Below are positions 1 to 7,388 of a stretch of 49,120 bases of DNA, in pieces. Every line of letters starts with the position of its first letter. The stretch's first letter is position 1. Both the position numbers and the translations under genes were made by a program. Where the stretch lies: positions 1-49,120 of the forward strand of contig SVTC01000017.1 of the NCBI GenBank assembly GCA_015063985.1. The letters run 5' to 3'. The notes under the pieces were generated by a model. That model ran no database searches. It had not been told where the DNA came from and saw nothing but the letters and a program-made list of their open reading frames with translations. Origin of the DNA: Oscillospiraceae bacterium (lineage in GTDB: Bacteria > Bacillota > Clostridia > Oscillospirales > SIG627).

Positions 1-31
1 TTCATTTCAACTACATTTTACCACAAAAAGA

Positions 32-78
32 AGCCTATGTCTCCTCTTTCTTGGAAACATAGGCTCTCTTTTTTTTTG
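32..78. terminator. Bidirectional intrinsic terminator
   Basis: A 9-bp stem (32-40 pairing with 57-65) is followed by a T-rich run on the plus strand (66-78). On the minus strand the same stem is followed by TTCTTTTT, so it can end the SIS/ROK operon that reads leftwards and any plus-strand gene entering from the left. Seen directly in the sequence. Confidence 0.8.
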
Positions 79-80
79 AC

Positions 81-98
81 CTTTTTTACAGCCCCTTT
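81..98 (-). repeat. 18-bp sequence shared with the groEL 3' region
   Basis: Read on the minus strand this gives AAAGGGGCTGTAAAAAAG, starting a few bases after the stop codon of the SIS isomerase and before the terminator stem at 32-65. The identical 18 bases lie on the plus strand at 48994-49011, again between a stop codon (groEL) and a terminator hairpin. Both copies are therefore in mRNA sense in a 3' untranslated region. Whether it is a dispersed repeat cannot be decided from one window. Confidence 0.5.
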
Positions 99-101
99 TA
101 C

Positions 102-728
102 TTAGTTTTTGAAAAATTCTTCTTCTGTAGCGGCGCACAGATAATGGTACACCGGCAAATGAAGCTCCTGCACTTTGAAAGTCTCCGTTTCCGGTACCCG
201 GATACAGATATCGGCAATTTCGCTAAGCTTACTACCTCCCTTGCCGGTCAGACTGATGACCGTAAGACCAAGGCCTTTAGCCACCTTTGCTGCAGCAAAA
301 ACATTTTTGGCATTGCCGGAAGTGCTCATGGCGATCAACACATCGCCATTTTTACCCAAGGACAGCACAGACTGTGCAAAAATCAGTTCTGGGTCAACAT
401 CGTTGCAGAATGCGCTGTTAAGGGCCGCGATAGACGGCAAAGCAATGGCAGGCAATCCGCATTGCAATTTGCTTAGGGTTTCTTCCTCTAAAAGAGGGGA
501 CAGACTTGTCATTTTGGCTTTTTGCTCCGTGCTCAGCGGGCGTTTCTTCAAGAACCCCTTCATTAGTTCGCCCACAATGTGATCGCAATCAGAACAGCTG
601 CCACCGTTTCCGCATAGTAGAATTTTTCCGCCTTTTTTATAGCAATCAATCATTGCTGTAGTGGCCTTCTTAAGCTCGTTCTGACATTCTGAAAGCTGCG
701 GATAACGATTTAGTAATTCATTCAACAT
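102..728 (-). CDS. SIS-domain sugar-phosphate isomerase, GmhA-like
   Basis: A 208-residue cytoplasmic protein with a single SIS fold of the sedoheptulose-7-phosphate isomerase type. The phosphate-binding loops GNGGS (40-44) and STSGN (135-139) are present, as are GmhA-like catalytic candidates E54 and H190 (in QELH). GmhA proper starts heptose synthesis, but no other heptose or lipopolysaccharide gene is here. Its partner is the ROK kinase 9 bp upstream, so the pair more likely isomerises a sugar phosphate made by that kinase. The start has a GAGGTG ribosome site. Family assignment is firm; substrate is not. Confidence 0.85.
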   Translation of the reverse strand: MLNELLNRYPQLSECQNELKKATTAMIDCYKKGGKILLCGNGGSCSDCDHIVGELMKGFLKKRPLSTEQKAKMTSLSPLLEEETLSKLQCGLPAIALPSIAALNSAFCNDVDPELIFAQSVLSLGKNGDVLIAMSTSGNAKNVFAAAKVAKGLGLTVISLTGKGGSKLSEIADICIRVPETETFKVQELHLPVYHYLCAATEEEFFKN

Positions 729-737
729 ATAAACACC

Positions 738-1685
738 TCACGAAAGCGCAACGGCGATGGCGGCATAGTCACCAATTTGTTCACCCAATGCTGCAGGGAC
801 TACTTCGCAGTGTTTGGCAGACAACAGCAACGCTTCCTTTTCAATTTCTTTTTTTGCTGCATCCCAGAGTAGATCCTTGCTTCTGGCAAATATACTGCCT
901 ATAACGATCAACTCGGGATTTAGCAGGTCAATTACGATGGAAAGGCCTTTTCCCAAATATGTACCGCACGTGTGGTAAACATTCAAAGCGGTTTCATCTC
1001 CCAGTTCCGCTGCATCAGCAATGGTTTTTGCTGTAATATCTTTAGGCGACATACCTTTTTTGTAGTATAGCGGATAAACGCCTGTCTGTAATTTTTTAAG
1101 AGCCATAGAGTATCCCAATTGGGCAATACCACCACCACTGCAAAAGCCTTCAAAGGAGCCGGATTTACCAAAACCCACAGGACCAAAATCAGAAAGACGG
1201 ATATGACCTAATTCTCCGGCATTGTCGTTTGTACCGCTGTACAGTGCGCCGTTGAGAATTAATCCGGCCCCAAGGCCTGTACCAAAGGTCATAAACACCA
1301 TATTGCGGCAACCTTTACCGGCACCAAATTTCCATTCAGCAACAGCACAAGCGTTAGCGTCGTTTTGCAGTTTGGTAGGAACACCGTAATGCTGCTGCAG
1401 TTGCTCTACGATGGGAACCCGATCCCACCCGGGAAGGTTAGGTGGACTTAGTATGACGCCTTGGTCTGAGTTAAGGGGTCCACCGCAGGAGATGCCTATT
1501 GCGTCAGGTTTTTTCTGCAAAATACTGTCTGCCATTGCAATCAATTTTTTAATCATTTCCTCTGGAGATACCGAAAAATCAGTGGAGCATTTTTCTTTTT
1601 GCAGTACGGTTATGTTAGCACCATCCCATTGGGCTGTGATAACAGCACATTTTGTGCCGCCGATATCAAATCCTAAAATATACAT
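738..1685 (-). CDS. ROK-family sugar kinase lacking the zinc-binding motif
   Basis: A 315-residue ROK kinase. It shows the ATP phosphate loop DIGGTK (7-12), the QNDANA motif with catalytic Asp109, GTGLGAG (135-141) and the EGH segment (158-161). ROK enzymes normally continue with a CxCGxxGC zinc site; here the stretch after His161 is GPVGFGK...GFCSGGG with a single Cys (182), so no zinc cluster can form. The family includes glucokinases and N-acetylmannosamine, allose and fructose kinases; which sugar is used cannot be read. It is the first gene of an operon with the SIS isomerase, with its own promoter at 1720-1748 and an AGGAG ribosome site. Confidence 0.88.
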   Translation of the reverse strand: MYILGFDIGGTKCAVITAQWDGANITVLQKEKCSTDFSVSPEEMIKKLIAMADSILQKKPDAIGISCGGPLNSDQGVILSPPNLPGWDRVPIVEQLQQHYGVPTKLQNDANACAVAEWKFGAGKGCRNMVFMTFGTGLGAGLILNGALYSGTNDNAGELGHIRLSDFGPVGFGKSGSFEGFCSGGGIAQLGYSMALKKLQTGVYPLYYKKGMSPKDITAKTIADAAELGDETALNVYHTCGTYLGKGLSIVIDLLNPELIVIGSIFARSKDLLWDAAKKEIEKEALLLSAKHCEVVPAALGEQIGDYAAIAVALS

Positions 1686-1719
1686 AGTACGCTCCTAACA
1701 TATCTTTTCGTTAAAATAT

Positions 1720-1748
1720 ATTATACCACACCACCGTTTGAATGTAAA
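1720..1748 (-). promoter_or_regulatory. Sigma-A-type promoter of the ROK/SIS operon
   Basis: On the minus strand TTTACA, 17 bp, TATAAT. The -35 and following bases (13 bp, 1737-1749) are identical to those of the HAD-gene promoter at 4410-4438, including position relative to the -10. Confidence 0.75.
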
Positions 1749-1918
1749 TGTTTTTTTGCAAATCACTATGTCCTACTTGACCACAAGCAGAAGGATATAT
1801 CCTCGGCGTCGGCGCGAAGATATTTACGATAGCGGGACCTGTTATTGTCTACGTTGTCTACGGCACAGTTGCGAGTGTGGTGTATGGGATCATTTATTGG
1901 GGGATGCGGACGTTATAA
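1748..1918 (+). pseudogene. Possible remnant of a small membrane-protein gene
   Basis: After an in-frame TGA at 1778-1780 the plus strand reads 45 codons of strongly hydrophobic, plausible protein (for example IFTIAGPVIVYVVYG and SVVYGIIYWG), ending in TAA at 1916-1918. There is no good start codon downstream of the TGA and no ribosome site. An ATG at 1769 lies in another frame, so a frameshifted or decayed gene would explain the pattern. The rest of this 268-bp gap holds the ROK promoter and the hairpin at 1921-1948. It may also be chance. Confidence 0.3.
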
Positions 1919-1920
1919 GA

Positions 1921-1948
1921 AATCGGCACCGATTGCTCGGTGCCGATT
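1921..1948 (-). terminator. Hairpin downstream of the HAD/SGNH/membrane-protein operon
   Basis: A perfect 12-bp stem (1921-1932 with 1937-1948) and 4-base loop lies just after the stop codon of the minus-strand gene that ends at 1954. The following minus-strand bases are only modestly T-rich (TTCTTATAA), so termination may be weak. Confidence 0.6.
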
Positions 1949-1953
1949 ATCAT

Positions 1954-2874
1954 TTATCCTGCTATCGCGGAGGCAACTATGACTGAAAGAAATGCGATAA
2001 TAAAAGAACCTATTTCCATCGTTCCCCAAAAGTCAACCGCCGTTATTTCATCTTTTTTACACAATAACCTATTCGTCATATTCCACAGTATAATGCTTGA
2101 AATAATCATATGGAGAGCCAGCGGGATAATGCCGATGATCAGCCAACTCGTAAAGAAAGCGAGGATGATGTTTAAGACGGTATATGCTATGTGAACAAGG
2201 GTTGTTATCCTGAAATAGTTTTTAATTTTTTTCGCCTTTTGATTTTTAAAAACAACTGTTTTTCTAATAGCATTGTATTCCTTTTTCTTTTCAGTAAAAA
2301 TACTGATACCAATTCCGACCGCACCAATGGAAGCAATTACAAAGCACATTCCAAAACTAAATATACAGTGCCACCAAGGGCGGCTTACGATCACTGATAA
2401 TGTACCGTCTGCCGATACTTTATACACCTGAAAGCTGTCAAAGCAAAAGCCTTCCGTTGCAGATCCACTGTTATTTTCCCAATTCAGATCCGAGCTCTCT
2501 TCATTTTCCGTTCCCAAAAAAGAGCCATTTTGAGAATCGTAAATATAAGCATCCCCGTCACAAATGATAAGTTTATCATCTTGCAACCAAAAGTAAGAGT
2601 TTCGCAAATAAGGAGTAGCCACGCCCCAAAGAAATTTGCCTTCTTCGGTATACACGTTTACACAGTTAGCACCATTATAGCATACATAAATTTGTTTTAC
2701 GTCTTCATCATAAAGAACGGTTTCTATTGTGTCGGGGACAAAGGATTCGGGCTGAATGGATTTATAGTCTTCATTACCTCGATCGCAAATGGCGCGACCC
2801 AATAATGCTAAGGCAATACCGCACAAAAACAGAGCAACGGAAACAGGATACAATATTTTCGTTATTCGTTTCAT
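1954..2874 (-). CDS. Hypothetical membrane protein, about five TM segments
   Basis: I do not recognise this 306-residue protein. An N-terminal hydrophobic segment (about 8-27) is followed by roughly 115 polar residues that resemble an extracytoplasmic beta-rich stretch (KQIYVCYNG, ANCVNVYTEEGKFLWG), a second TM around 168-192, a basic cytoplasmic loop (KKKEYNAIRKTV), two closely spaced TM segments and a C-terminal TM. Its ATG overlaps the stop of the SGNH hydrolase gene by four bases, so it is translationally coupled as the last gene of the HAD-SGNH operon. Function unknown. Confidence 0.7.
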   Translation of the reverse strand: MKRITKILYPVSVALFLCGIALALLGRAICDRGNEDYKSIQPESFVPDTIETVLYDEDVKQIYVCYNGANCVNVYTEEGKFLWGVATPYLRNSYFWLQDDKLIICDGDAYIYDSQNGSFLGTENEESSDLNWENNSGSATEGFCFDSFQVYKVSADGTLSVIVSRPWWHCIFSFGMCFVIASIGAVGIGISIFTEKKKEYNAIRKTVVFKNQKAKKIKNYFRITTLVHIAYTVLNIILAFFTSWLIIGIIPLALHMIISSIILWNMTNRLLCKKDEITAVDFWGTMEIGSFIIAFLSVIVASAIAG

Positions 2875-3542
2875 ATTCTCTTGTCCTTTTTATTACAAAT
2901 AATTCCCTTAAAAGCAGAAAGGGTTAAATCATCCAAGGAAAGTGAATCCATATGTTTTGGATAATCACCGAACACGGTATAATAGTGGGTCAAAGCTATC
3001 AAACAGCTTCCGATATAGGAGGGATGAGAACCGTCCTCGTCGTACAAATCAATATTTGGATAATTTTTAGTTATATATAAAAAGCTCTCTCCTGCAGGTG
3101 ACACCTCTGCACCGTAAAGCTCAGCGGCATTTTGATAAGCTGCAGTGAGCATATCCGTCATTTTCTCAGTAGTCCAATTCCGGGAAAGCAATTCGGGATT
3201 GCCGCTTTTTCTCCCCCAGGTGGCATACAAAACTATCCGTCCCGCGCGATCCTTCACTTTGTTAACAACACGATCTAAGCCCTCAACAAAGGCGTCATAA
3301 TCCAAAGCAGGCAAAAGACTTTGCTCTTGGATAAAACAGATATCAAACCTTTGCTCAGACAGAAGCTCATCCAGTCTTACGGTTACAGGATCGGTGTTAT
3401 CGGCATAGCCGATCAACCTTCTTCCGCCCTTCGTAACGCTGTAAACCGCAACGCTCTTACCGTTTTCCGCCGCGAGGGCTTGGAACATCTTCGGCATATC
3501 ATTGTAAAATGTATAGCTGTTTCCGATAAACAACACCTTCAA
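2871..3542 (-). CDS. SGNH/GDSL-type hydrolase, DUF4886-like
   Basis: A 223-residue protein with the block I motif FIGNSYT near the N-terminus, where the catalytic Ser follows GN instead of GD, and the block V motif DGSHPS with the Asp/His pair near residue 182. This matches the SGNH esterase superfamily, especially DUF4886-like proteins found near glycan-degradation genes. There is no signal peptide, so it should be cytoplasmic and might deacylate an imported sugar. It is the middle gene of HAD - SGNH - membrane protein, 19 bp after the HAD gene. Substrate unknown. Confidence 0.8.
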   Translation of the reverse strand: MKVLFIGNSYTFYNDMPKMFQALAAENGKSVAVYSVTKGGRRLIGYADNTDPVTVRLDELLSEQRFDICFIQEQSLLPALDYDAFVEGLDRVVNKVKDRAGRIVLYATWGRKSGNPELLSRNWTTEKMTDMLTAAYQNAAELYGAEVSPAGESFLYITKNYPNIDLYDEDGSHPSYIGSCLIALTHYYTVFGDYPKHMDSLSLDDLTLSAFKGIICNKKDKRI

Positions 3543-3561
3543 GGTAAATTACCCCCTTTAT

Positions 3562-4386
3562 TTAAAAGCCCTTATAAAGCCCCTTTTCAATATCATAGAT
3601 CACTTTTGCAATTGCGTTTTCTTCATTGCTGACGGTAACAAGATCTGCCGCCTCAAGGGCTTCCTTGCAGGCATTGGAAACGGCAATACCCACTCCCGCC
3701 GCTTTAAACATGGAAATATCATTATCGTAATCACCTATAGCAACAGAGCGCTTAACGTCCACCTTCAAATGCTCGCATAGCTTTGTGACGGATACTCCCT
3801 TGCCGATTCCCTTGGGTAATATCTCATACAGTGTTTTTTCGGAACGTATAAAATCAAAATTACAAGCCAAGGGATGAGATTTTAAAAGAGCTTCTATAGC
3901 TTTGATATCCTCCTCCCTTTCACTGCCGAAAATAATTTTAGCAACGGGCTCCTTTACATCACTATAGTGACAAACCAGATTTTCAAGGTCTGTCGCCCTT
4001 CTGAAGTCCTCCATTGTCTTATTTTCTCTGCAAAAATAGGTTTTATGAAAGGTGTTGACCTGAATCCCCAGATCCGAAAAGCGGTTATCGATATATTGAA
4101 CAAGCTCGTTTACGTTATCGGGCATAGTGGCAGTCCATACGTACTCCCCTTTTTTGCCGTCATAAAGTCCCGCTCCGTTAACACAACCAAAGGGAGCATT
4201 GGGCTTAACGGTCTCCAAAACGTAGGAAACAAAAAAGGGCATTCTTCCCGTAACAAAGGTAAAATAACCGCCCTCCTTCTTAAAGTATTCTATGGCTTTA
4301 ATATTTTCCTCGGAAATAGTATAATCATTTTTCAGTAAAGTTCCGTCAAGATCGGTACAAATCAACATTCCGTCAAATTTTCCCAT
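3562..4386 (-). CDS. Cof-type HAD-superfamily phosphatase
   Basis: A 274-residue HAD hydrolase. Motif I is DLDGT (nucleophile Asp12, acid/base Asp14) and motif IV is GDYDNDISMF, with a large C2-type cap between them as in the Cof/YbiV subgroup. These enzymes dephosphorylate sugar phosphates and related metabolites; specificity cannot be read from sequence. It is the first gene of the three-gene minus-strand operon, and its ATG at 4386 follows a G-rich ribosome site. Its promoter at 4410-4438 shares a 13-bp element with the ROK promoter. Confidence 0.88.
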   Translation of the reverse strand: MGKFDGMLICTDLDGTLLKNDYTISEENIKAIEYFKKEGGYFTFVTGRMPFFVSYVLETVKPNAPFGCVNGAGLYDGKKGEYVWTATMPDNVNELVQYIDNRFSDLGIQVNTFHKTYFCRENKTMEDFRRATDLENLVCHYSDVKEPVAKIIFGSEREEDIKAIEALLKSHPLACNFDFIRSEKTLYEILPKGIGKGVSVTKLCEHLKVDVKRSVAIGDYDNDISMFKAAGVGIAVSNACKEALEAADLVTVSNEENAIAKVIYDIEKGLYKGF

Positions 4387-4409
4387 ACGGTCATCCCCCC
4401 CTTCCTTTA

Positions 4410-4438
4410 ATTATATCACAGAAAGCTTTGAATGTAAA
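4410..4438 (-). promoter_or_regulatory. Sigma-A-type promoter of the HAD/SGNH operon
   Basis: On the minus strand TTTACA, 17 bp, TATAAT. The 13 bp at 4427-4439 are identical to 1737-1749 in the ROK promoter. Confidence 0.75.
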
Positions 4439-4461
4439 TAAACCCTTAGGCAAATCTGTTA

Positions 4462-4490
4462 TAGATTTAAATGACTTCTTATGCTATAAT
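4462..4490 (+). promoter_or_regulatory. Possible weak promoter of the AraC/sialidase-fold gene
   Basis: A good -10 (TATAAT, 4485-4490) has only a poor -35 (TAGATT, 4462-4467) at 17 bp. A weak -35 is what an activator-dependent promoter would show, so autoregulation is possible. The leader before the ATG would be very short, about 16 bases. Confidence 0.4.
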
Positions 4491-4512
4491 AATCAAAAAG
4501 GGAGGTATAAAA

Positions 4513-6177
4513 ATGAGTGACAAAGCAATAACCCCTCGGGCACTGGCTAAGTTTTTTTCGGAAAACACCGAGAAGGATAAGGTAATAAATGAATTATTTG
4601 ATTTTTTTAAGCTGGATTGCCTGGAAAACCTAAACTTAAGCGCCTCGGGAACAGATGAGCTGATCCAAAAATTTGAAAGCTCTCCTTCCTACGACACGGA
4701 GCTTTTGGCTTCAATTATAGAGAGCATAAGAAGCTCTCAAAAAGCTGCGGTAAAACGAGAAAAGCAATTATCCAAGGAGGTGGCAAGCACCATCAAGGAA
4801 AGCCTGCTTGAGGACGTTAGCATAAAAGACATAGCAAAAAAAATGAGCATAAGCTATTATTATATGTGCCATATCTTCAAAAACAGATACGGCGTCTCCC
4901 CCAATCAGTACCGCATCAAAAAAAGACTGGAGCTTTCTCTAAAGGATCTTCTTGAAGGCACAAAAAAGATAGCCGACATAGCTACCTCCTGCGGCTTTAA
5001 CAGTGTAAGCTATTTTACCGAGTGCTTCGGTAAGCTTTTCGGCTTTGCGCCGTCCGCATTCAAGGAAAGATTTAACGGTAAGACACTTCACAGCTTCTAC
5101 GATATTGACGACGTTCTTCTCAGTCTGAAAATGCAAAGCCTCAAGCTTTGTACCGAAGCACCAAGGGATATAAGCTTGCCCGCTGCCATCAGCACTATAC
5201 ACGAGCCCGATGAGGATTTTAATTTTCTTCACGAGGCGGCAATAATAGAATACAAGGGTATCCTTTATTCGGCTTGGTACAGTTGTCCAAGGGCAGAGCT
5301 GAGAGGATACACCCCCATTTTGGGAAGAAGATCAAAGGACAACGGAAAAAGCTGGAGTGAGCCTGAAATAATATGCGAGGATAAAACGGGAAAGATAATG
5401 TACTGCCCGCCAATATTCGGAATCTGCGACGATTCACTTTATATGATGGTAAACCAAATGTCCGCGCCCGACCATATCCACTCTCTGGATCTTTACCGCT
5501 TAAACGAAGCCACAAAGAAATTCCAACTTCTGTGGTCAAGACCCATCCCCTTCAAGCTAAACACTAACGTAACAAAGCTTCCCAACGGAAAACTCATACT
5601 TCCGGGAAGGCTTGGAGAATTGGACGGCTTTCCCATAACGCCCGCGGTCATGATATCCGACAGCGGAAAAATAGACGCAGAGTGGAGAATAGTTAAAATT
5701 GCAAAGGACGGCGTTTTGGAGGACGGCGAGAAGCTGGTATTCCCCGAGCTTTCCGTAATGCGCCACCAAAGCACTCTCTACTGCTTCTGCAGAAACGATA
5801 AACGCAGAGTGCCGCTGGTCTACCTTTCAAAAGATCTGGGAGATACCTGGGAAAAGGTTTTCAGCCACGACGTTCCTTACATATCATCCAAGGTCTATGC
5901 AGGCAATCTTACAAACGGAAGAAAATACCTGATATGCAATATAGACGACTTTTCCAGATCAAGGCTTGCAATTTATTTTACCGAGCCCCACGGAGAGATC
6001 TTTACTCAAAGACAAATACTCTTTGATAAGGACAGCCTACCCTATAAAAATGCCATTGCCTGCCATTATCCCGCGGCTTACGAAAAAGATGGAAGGCTTT
6101 ACGTTATAGCCTCTCTAAACTACGAGGAATCGGTCAGAGCGGCAGTGCTTATCACTATCGACATTGAAGCTTTTTAA
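4513..6177 (+). CDS. AraC-type regulator fused to a sialidase-like beta-propeller
   Basis: A 554-residue two-part protein. Residues 85-190 form a complete AraC/XylS double helix-turn-helix (SIKDIAKKMSISYYYMCHIFK, then KIADIATSCGFNSVSYFTECF). Residues about 225-554 resemble a BNR/sialidase propeller with Asp boxes SKDNGKSW (274-281) and SKDLGDTW (439-446). Residues 1-80 are helical and unassigned. Typical AraC regulators sense sugars with an N-terminal cupin, which is missing; here the glycan-binding fold follows the HTH. The start is the ATG with GGGAGG 7 bp upstream, not an in-frame ATG at 4471 which lies before the -10 box. There is no signal peptide or TM segment. It sits 111 bp upstream of a stand-alone propeller gene, its likely target. 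Confidence 0.85.
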   Translation: MSDKAITPRALAKFFSENTEKDKVINELFDFFKLDCLENLNLSASGTDELIQKFESSPSYDTELLASIIESIRSSQKAAVKREKQLSKEVASTIKESLLEDVSIKDIAKKMSISYYYMCHIFKNRYGVSPNQYRIKKRLELSLKDLLEGTKKIADIATSCGFNSVSYFTECFGKLFGFAPSAFKERFNGKTLHSFYDIDDVLLSLKMQSLKLCTEAPRDISLPAAISTIHEPDEDFNFLHEAAIIEYKGILYSAWYSCPRAELRGYTPILGRRSKDNGKSWSEPEIICEDKTGKIMYCPPIFGICDDSLYMMVNQMSAPDHIHSLDLYRLNEATKKFQLLWSRPIPFKLNTNVTKLPNGKLILPGRLGELDGFPITPAVMISDSGKIDAEWRIVKIAKDGVLEDGEKLVFPELSVMRHQSTLYCFCRNDKRRVPLVYLSKDLGDTWEKVFSHDVPYISSKVYAGNLTNGRKYLICNIDDFSRSRLAIYFTEPHGEIFTQRQILFDKDSLPYKNAIACHYPAAYEKDGRLYVIASLNYEESVRAAVLITIDIEAF

Positions 6178-6232
6178 AATTCTCAGATACTCCATTATAG
6201 CAATATAAGTAAAGTTTCAAGCAATAATTTAC

Positions 6233-6261
6233 TTGTTATCGTTATAATTTATTGATAAAAT
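6233..6261 (+). promoter_or_regulatory. Candidate promoter of the sialidase-like gene
   Basis: TTGTTA (6233-6238), 17 bp, TAAAAT (6256-6261). A second perfect TATAAT lies at 6243-6248 but without a good -35. Confidence 0.5.
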
Positions 6262-6275
6262 AAAGAAAACGATAA
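6236..6275 (+). promoter_or_regulatory. 8-bp inverted repeat bracketing promoter and RBS
   Basis: TTATCGTT at 6236-6243 is repeated inverted as AACGATAA at 6268-6275, touching the AAAGGAG ribosome site (6274-6280). The arms bracket the -10 and the presumed transcription start, so they could bind a regulator, and the adjacent AraC-type protein is the obvious candidate. They are too far apart for a strong terminator-like hairpin. Confidence 0.45.
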
Positions 6276-6288
6276 AGGAGAATAACAA

Positions 6289-7335
6289 GTGGCACTGCAA
6301 AAATTTTCCGTGTGCAAGGATGAAGAAATGTACCTTGCCTGGCCCGATCTTCACCTTACACAGGATCAAAGGCTTATATGCGTATTTACCGAATGTAATC
6401 ACCATCTCGACAGAGACAGATCCAGGATCTGCATTTCGGAAAGCCCCGACAGAGGCAGGACCTGGACAGAGAGAAGATATCTTACCGAAGCGGGAACAAA
6501 AGAGAATTACTTTAACAATGCCAGAATATCCGATCTAAGGGACGGCAGACTTGCCATCATCTGCGACAAGGTATCGAAGGACGAAAACAGCTCTGCCATA
6601 ACCTATCTTTGGTTTTCAAATGATATGGGAAGAACCTGGAGCGAGCCCACCGTTCTCCCCTTTTGCGGCATAGTCCCCGACAAGCTGAAGAGACTGAAAA
6701 ACGGAAGGATCATAATATCCAACCATTTTTACGATCCTGAGGTAAATAAGCTCTGCCAGCATCTTTGGTACAGTGATGATAATATGGCTACCTGGTCTGA
6801 CAGAATAACCGTAGCCCGTGACAAGCGATATAATCTTTGCGAGGGCTCCATTATCGAGGTAGACGATGGAGTATTGGTGTGCTTTTTAAGGGAAAATTCA
6901 GGACTTGGAATCAGCATTCTCAAGGTAGTTTCCTACGATAACGGCAAGACCTGGAGCGATATTTACCACACGCCTATGGATTCGGGACACCGACCCGTTT
7001 CGGGTTATCTCAGTAACGGCAGGGTAATGGTCAGCTACCGTTACATCCCACGCGGTACACAAAACGTGTTCTGCGCAATACTCAATAAAAACCACCTCAC
7101 GGAAACGGAAAGAACCAAACAAAGCGTTATAGTATTTCCCCTGGATCACGATAGAAACCCACACCCGGATCTTGGATATACAGGCTGGGTACAGTTCGAG
7201 GACGGAGAAATATACCTTGTCAACTACATTAAGGATGATTGGGACAAGGGAACGATAAGAGGCTACAGCTTTTATTACGAGGATATAGTTCTCCCCCCTA
7301 AGGAAACCAACACAAAAAACGTATTTCCGATATAA
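6289..7335 (+). CDS. Cytoplasmic sialidase-like (BNR) beta-propeller protein
   Basis: A 348-residue protein with four Asp boxes: SPDRGRTW (52-59), SNDMGRTW (110-117), the degenerate SDDNMATW (162-169) and SYDNGKTW (215-222). CEGSIIEVDDG...LREN (184-203) resembles the sialidase segment carrying the catalytic Glu and an Arg of the triad (E185, R201). The N-terminal FRIP motif, whose Arg holds the sialic acid carboxylate, is replaced by AWPDL (17-21), so the substrate may not be sialic acid. There is no signal peptide, implying action on imported oligosaccharide. It starts at GTG with AAAGGAG 8 bp upstream. Likely regulated by the AraC fusion upstream; ends at a terminator facing the fucosidase gene. 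Confidence 0.82.
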   Translation: MALQKFSVCKDEEMYLAWPDLHLTQDQRLICVFTECNHHLDRDRSRICISESPDRGRTWTERRYLTEAGTKENYFNNARISDLRDGRLAIICDKVSKDENSSAITYLWFSNDMGRTWSEPTVLPFCGIVPDKLKRLKNGRIIISNHFYDPEVNKLCQHLWYSDDNMATWSDRITVARDKRYNLCEGSIIEVDDGVLVCFLRENSGLGISILKVVSYDNGKTWSDIYHTPMDSGHRPVSGYLSNGRVMVSYRYIPRGTQNVFCAILNKNHLTETERTKQSVIVFPLDHDRNPHPDLGYTGWVQFEDGEIYLVNYIKDDWDKGTIRGYSFYYEDIVLPPKETNTKNVFPI

Positions 7336-7366
7336 AAATATGGAGCCCCTTGGCTCCATATTTTTT
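7336..7366. terminator. Terminator between convergent sialidase-like and fucosidase genes
   Basis: A perfect 12-bp stem (7336-7347 with 7352-7363), 4-base loop and T6 on the plus strand. The minus strand also has a short T run, so it can serve both converging genes. Confidence 0.85.
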
Positions 7367-7388
7367 GCCCTTCAATAAGCTTTGATCT

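Noticed and set aside
1738-1986. Plus-strand frame of 82 codons in the ROK upstream gap
   Set aside because: Arg- and Cys-rich composition, no ribosome site, runs through the hairpin at 1921-1948 and into the end of the next gene. Another frame over the same bases looks more protein-like.
6289-7335. True sialidase with a sialic-acid operon
   Set aside because: The FRIP motif is missing and no NanA, NanE or sialic-acid transporter gene is in the window.
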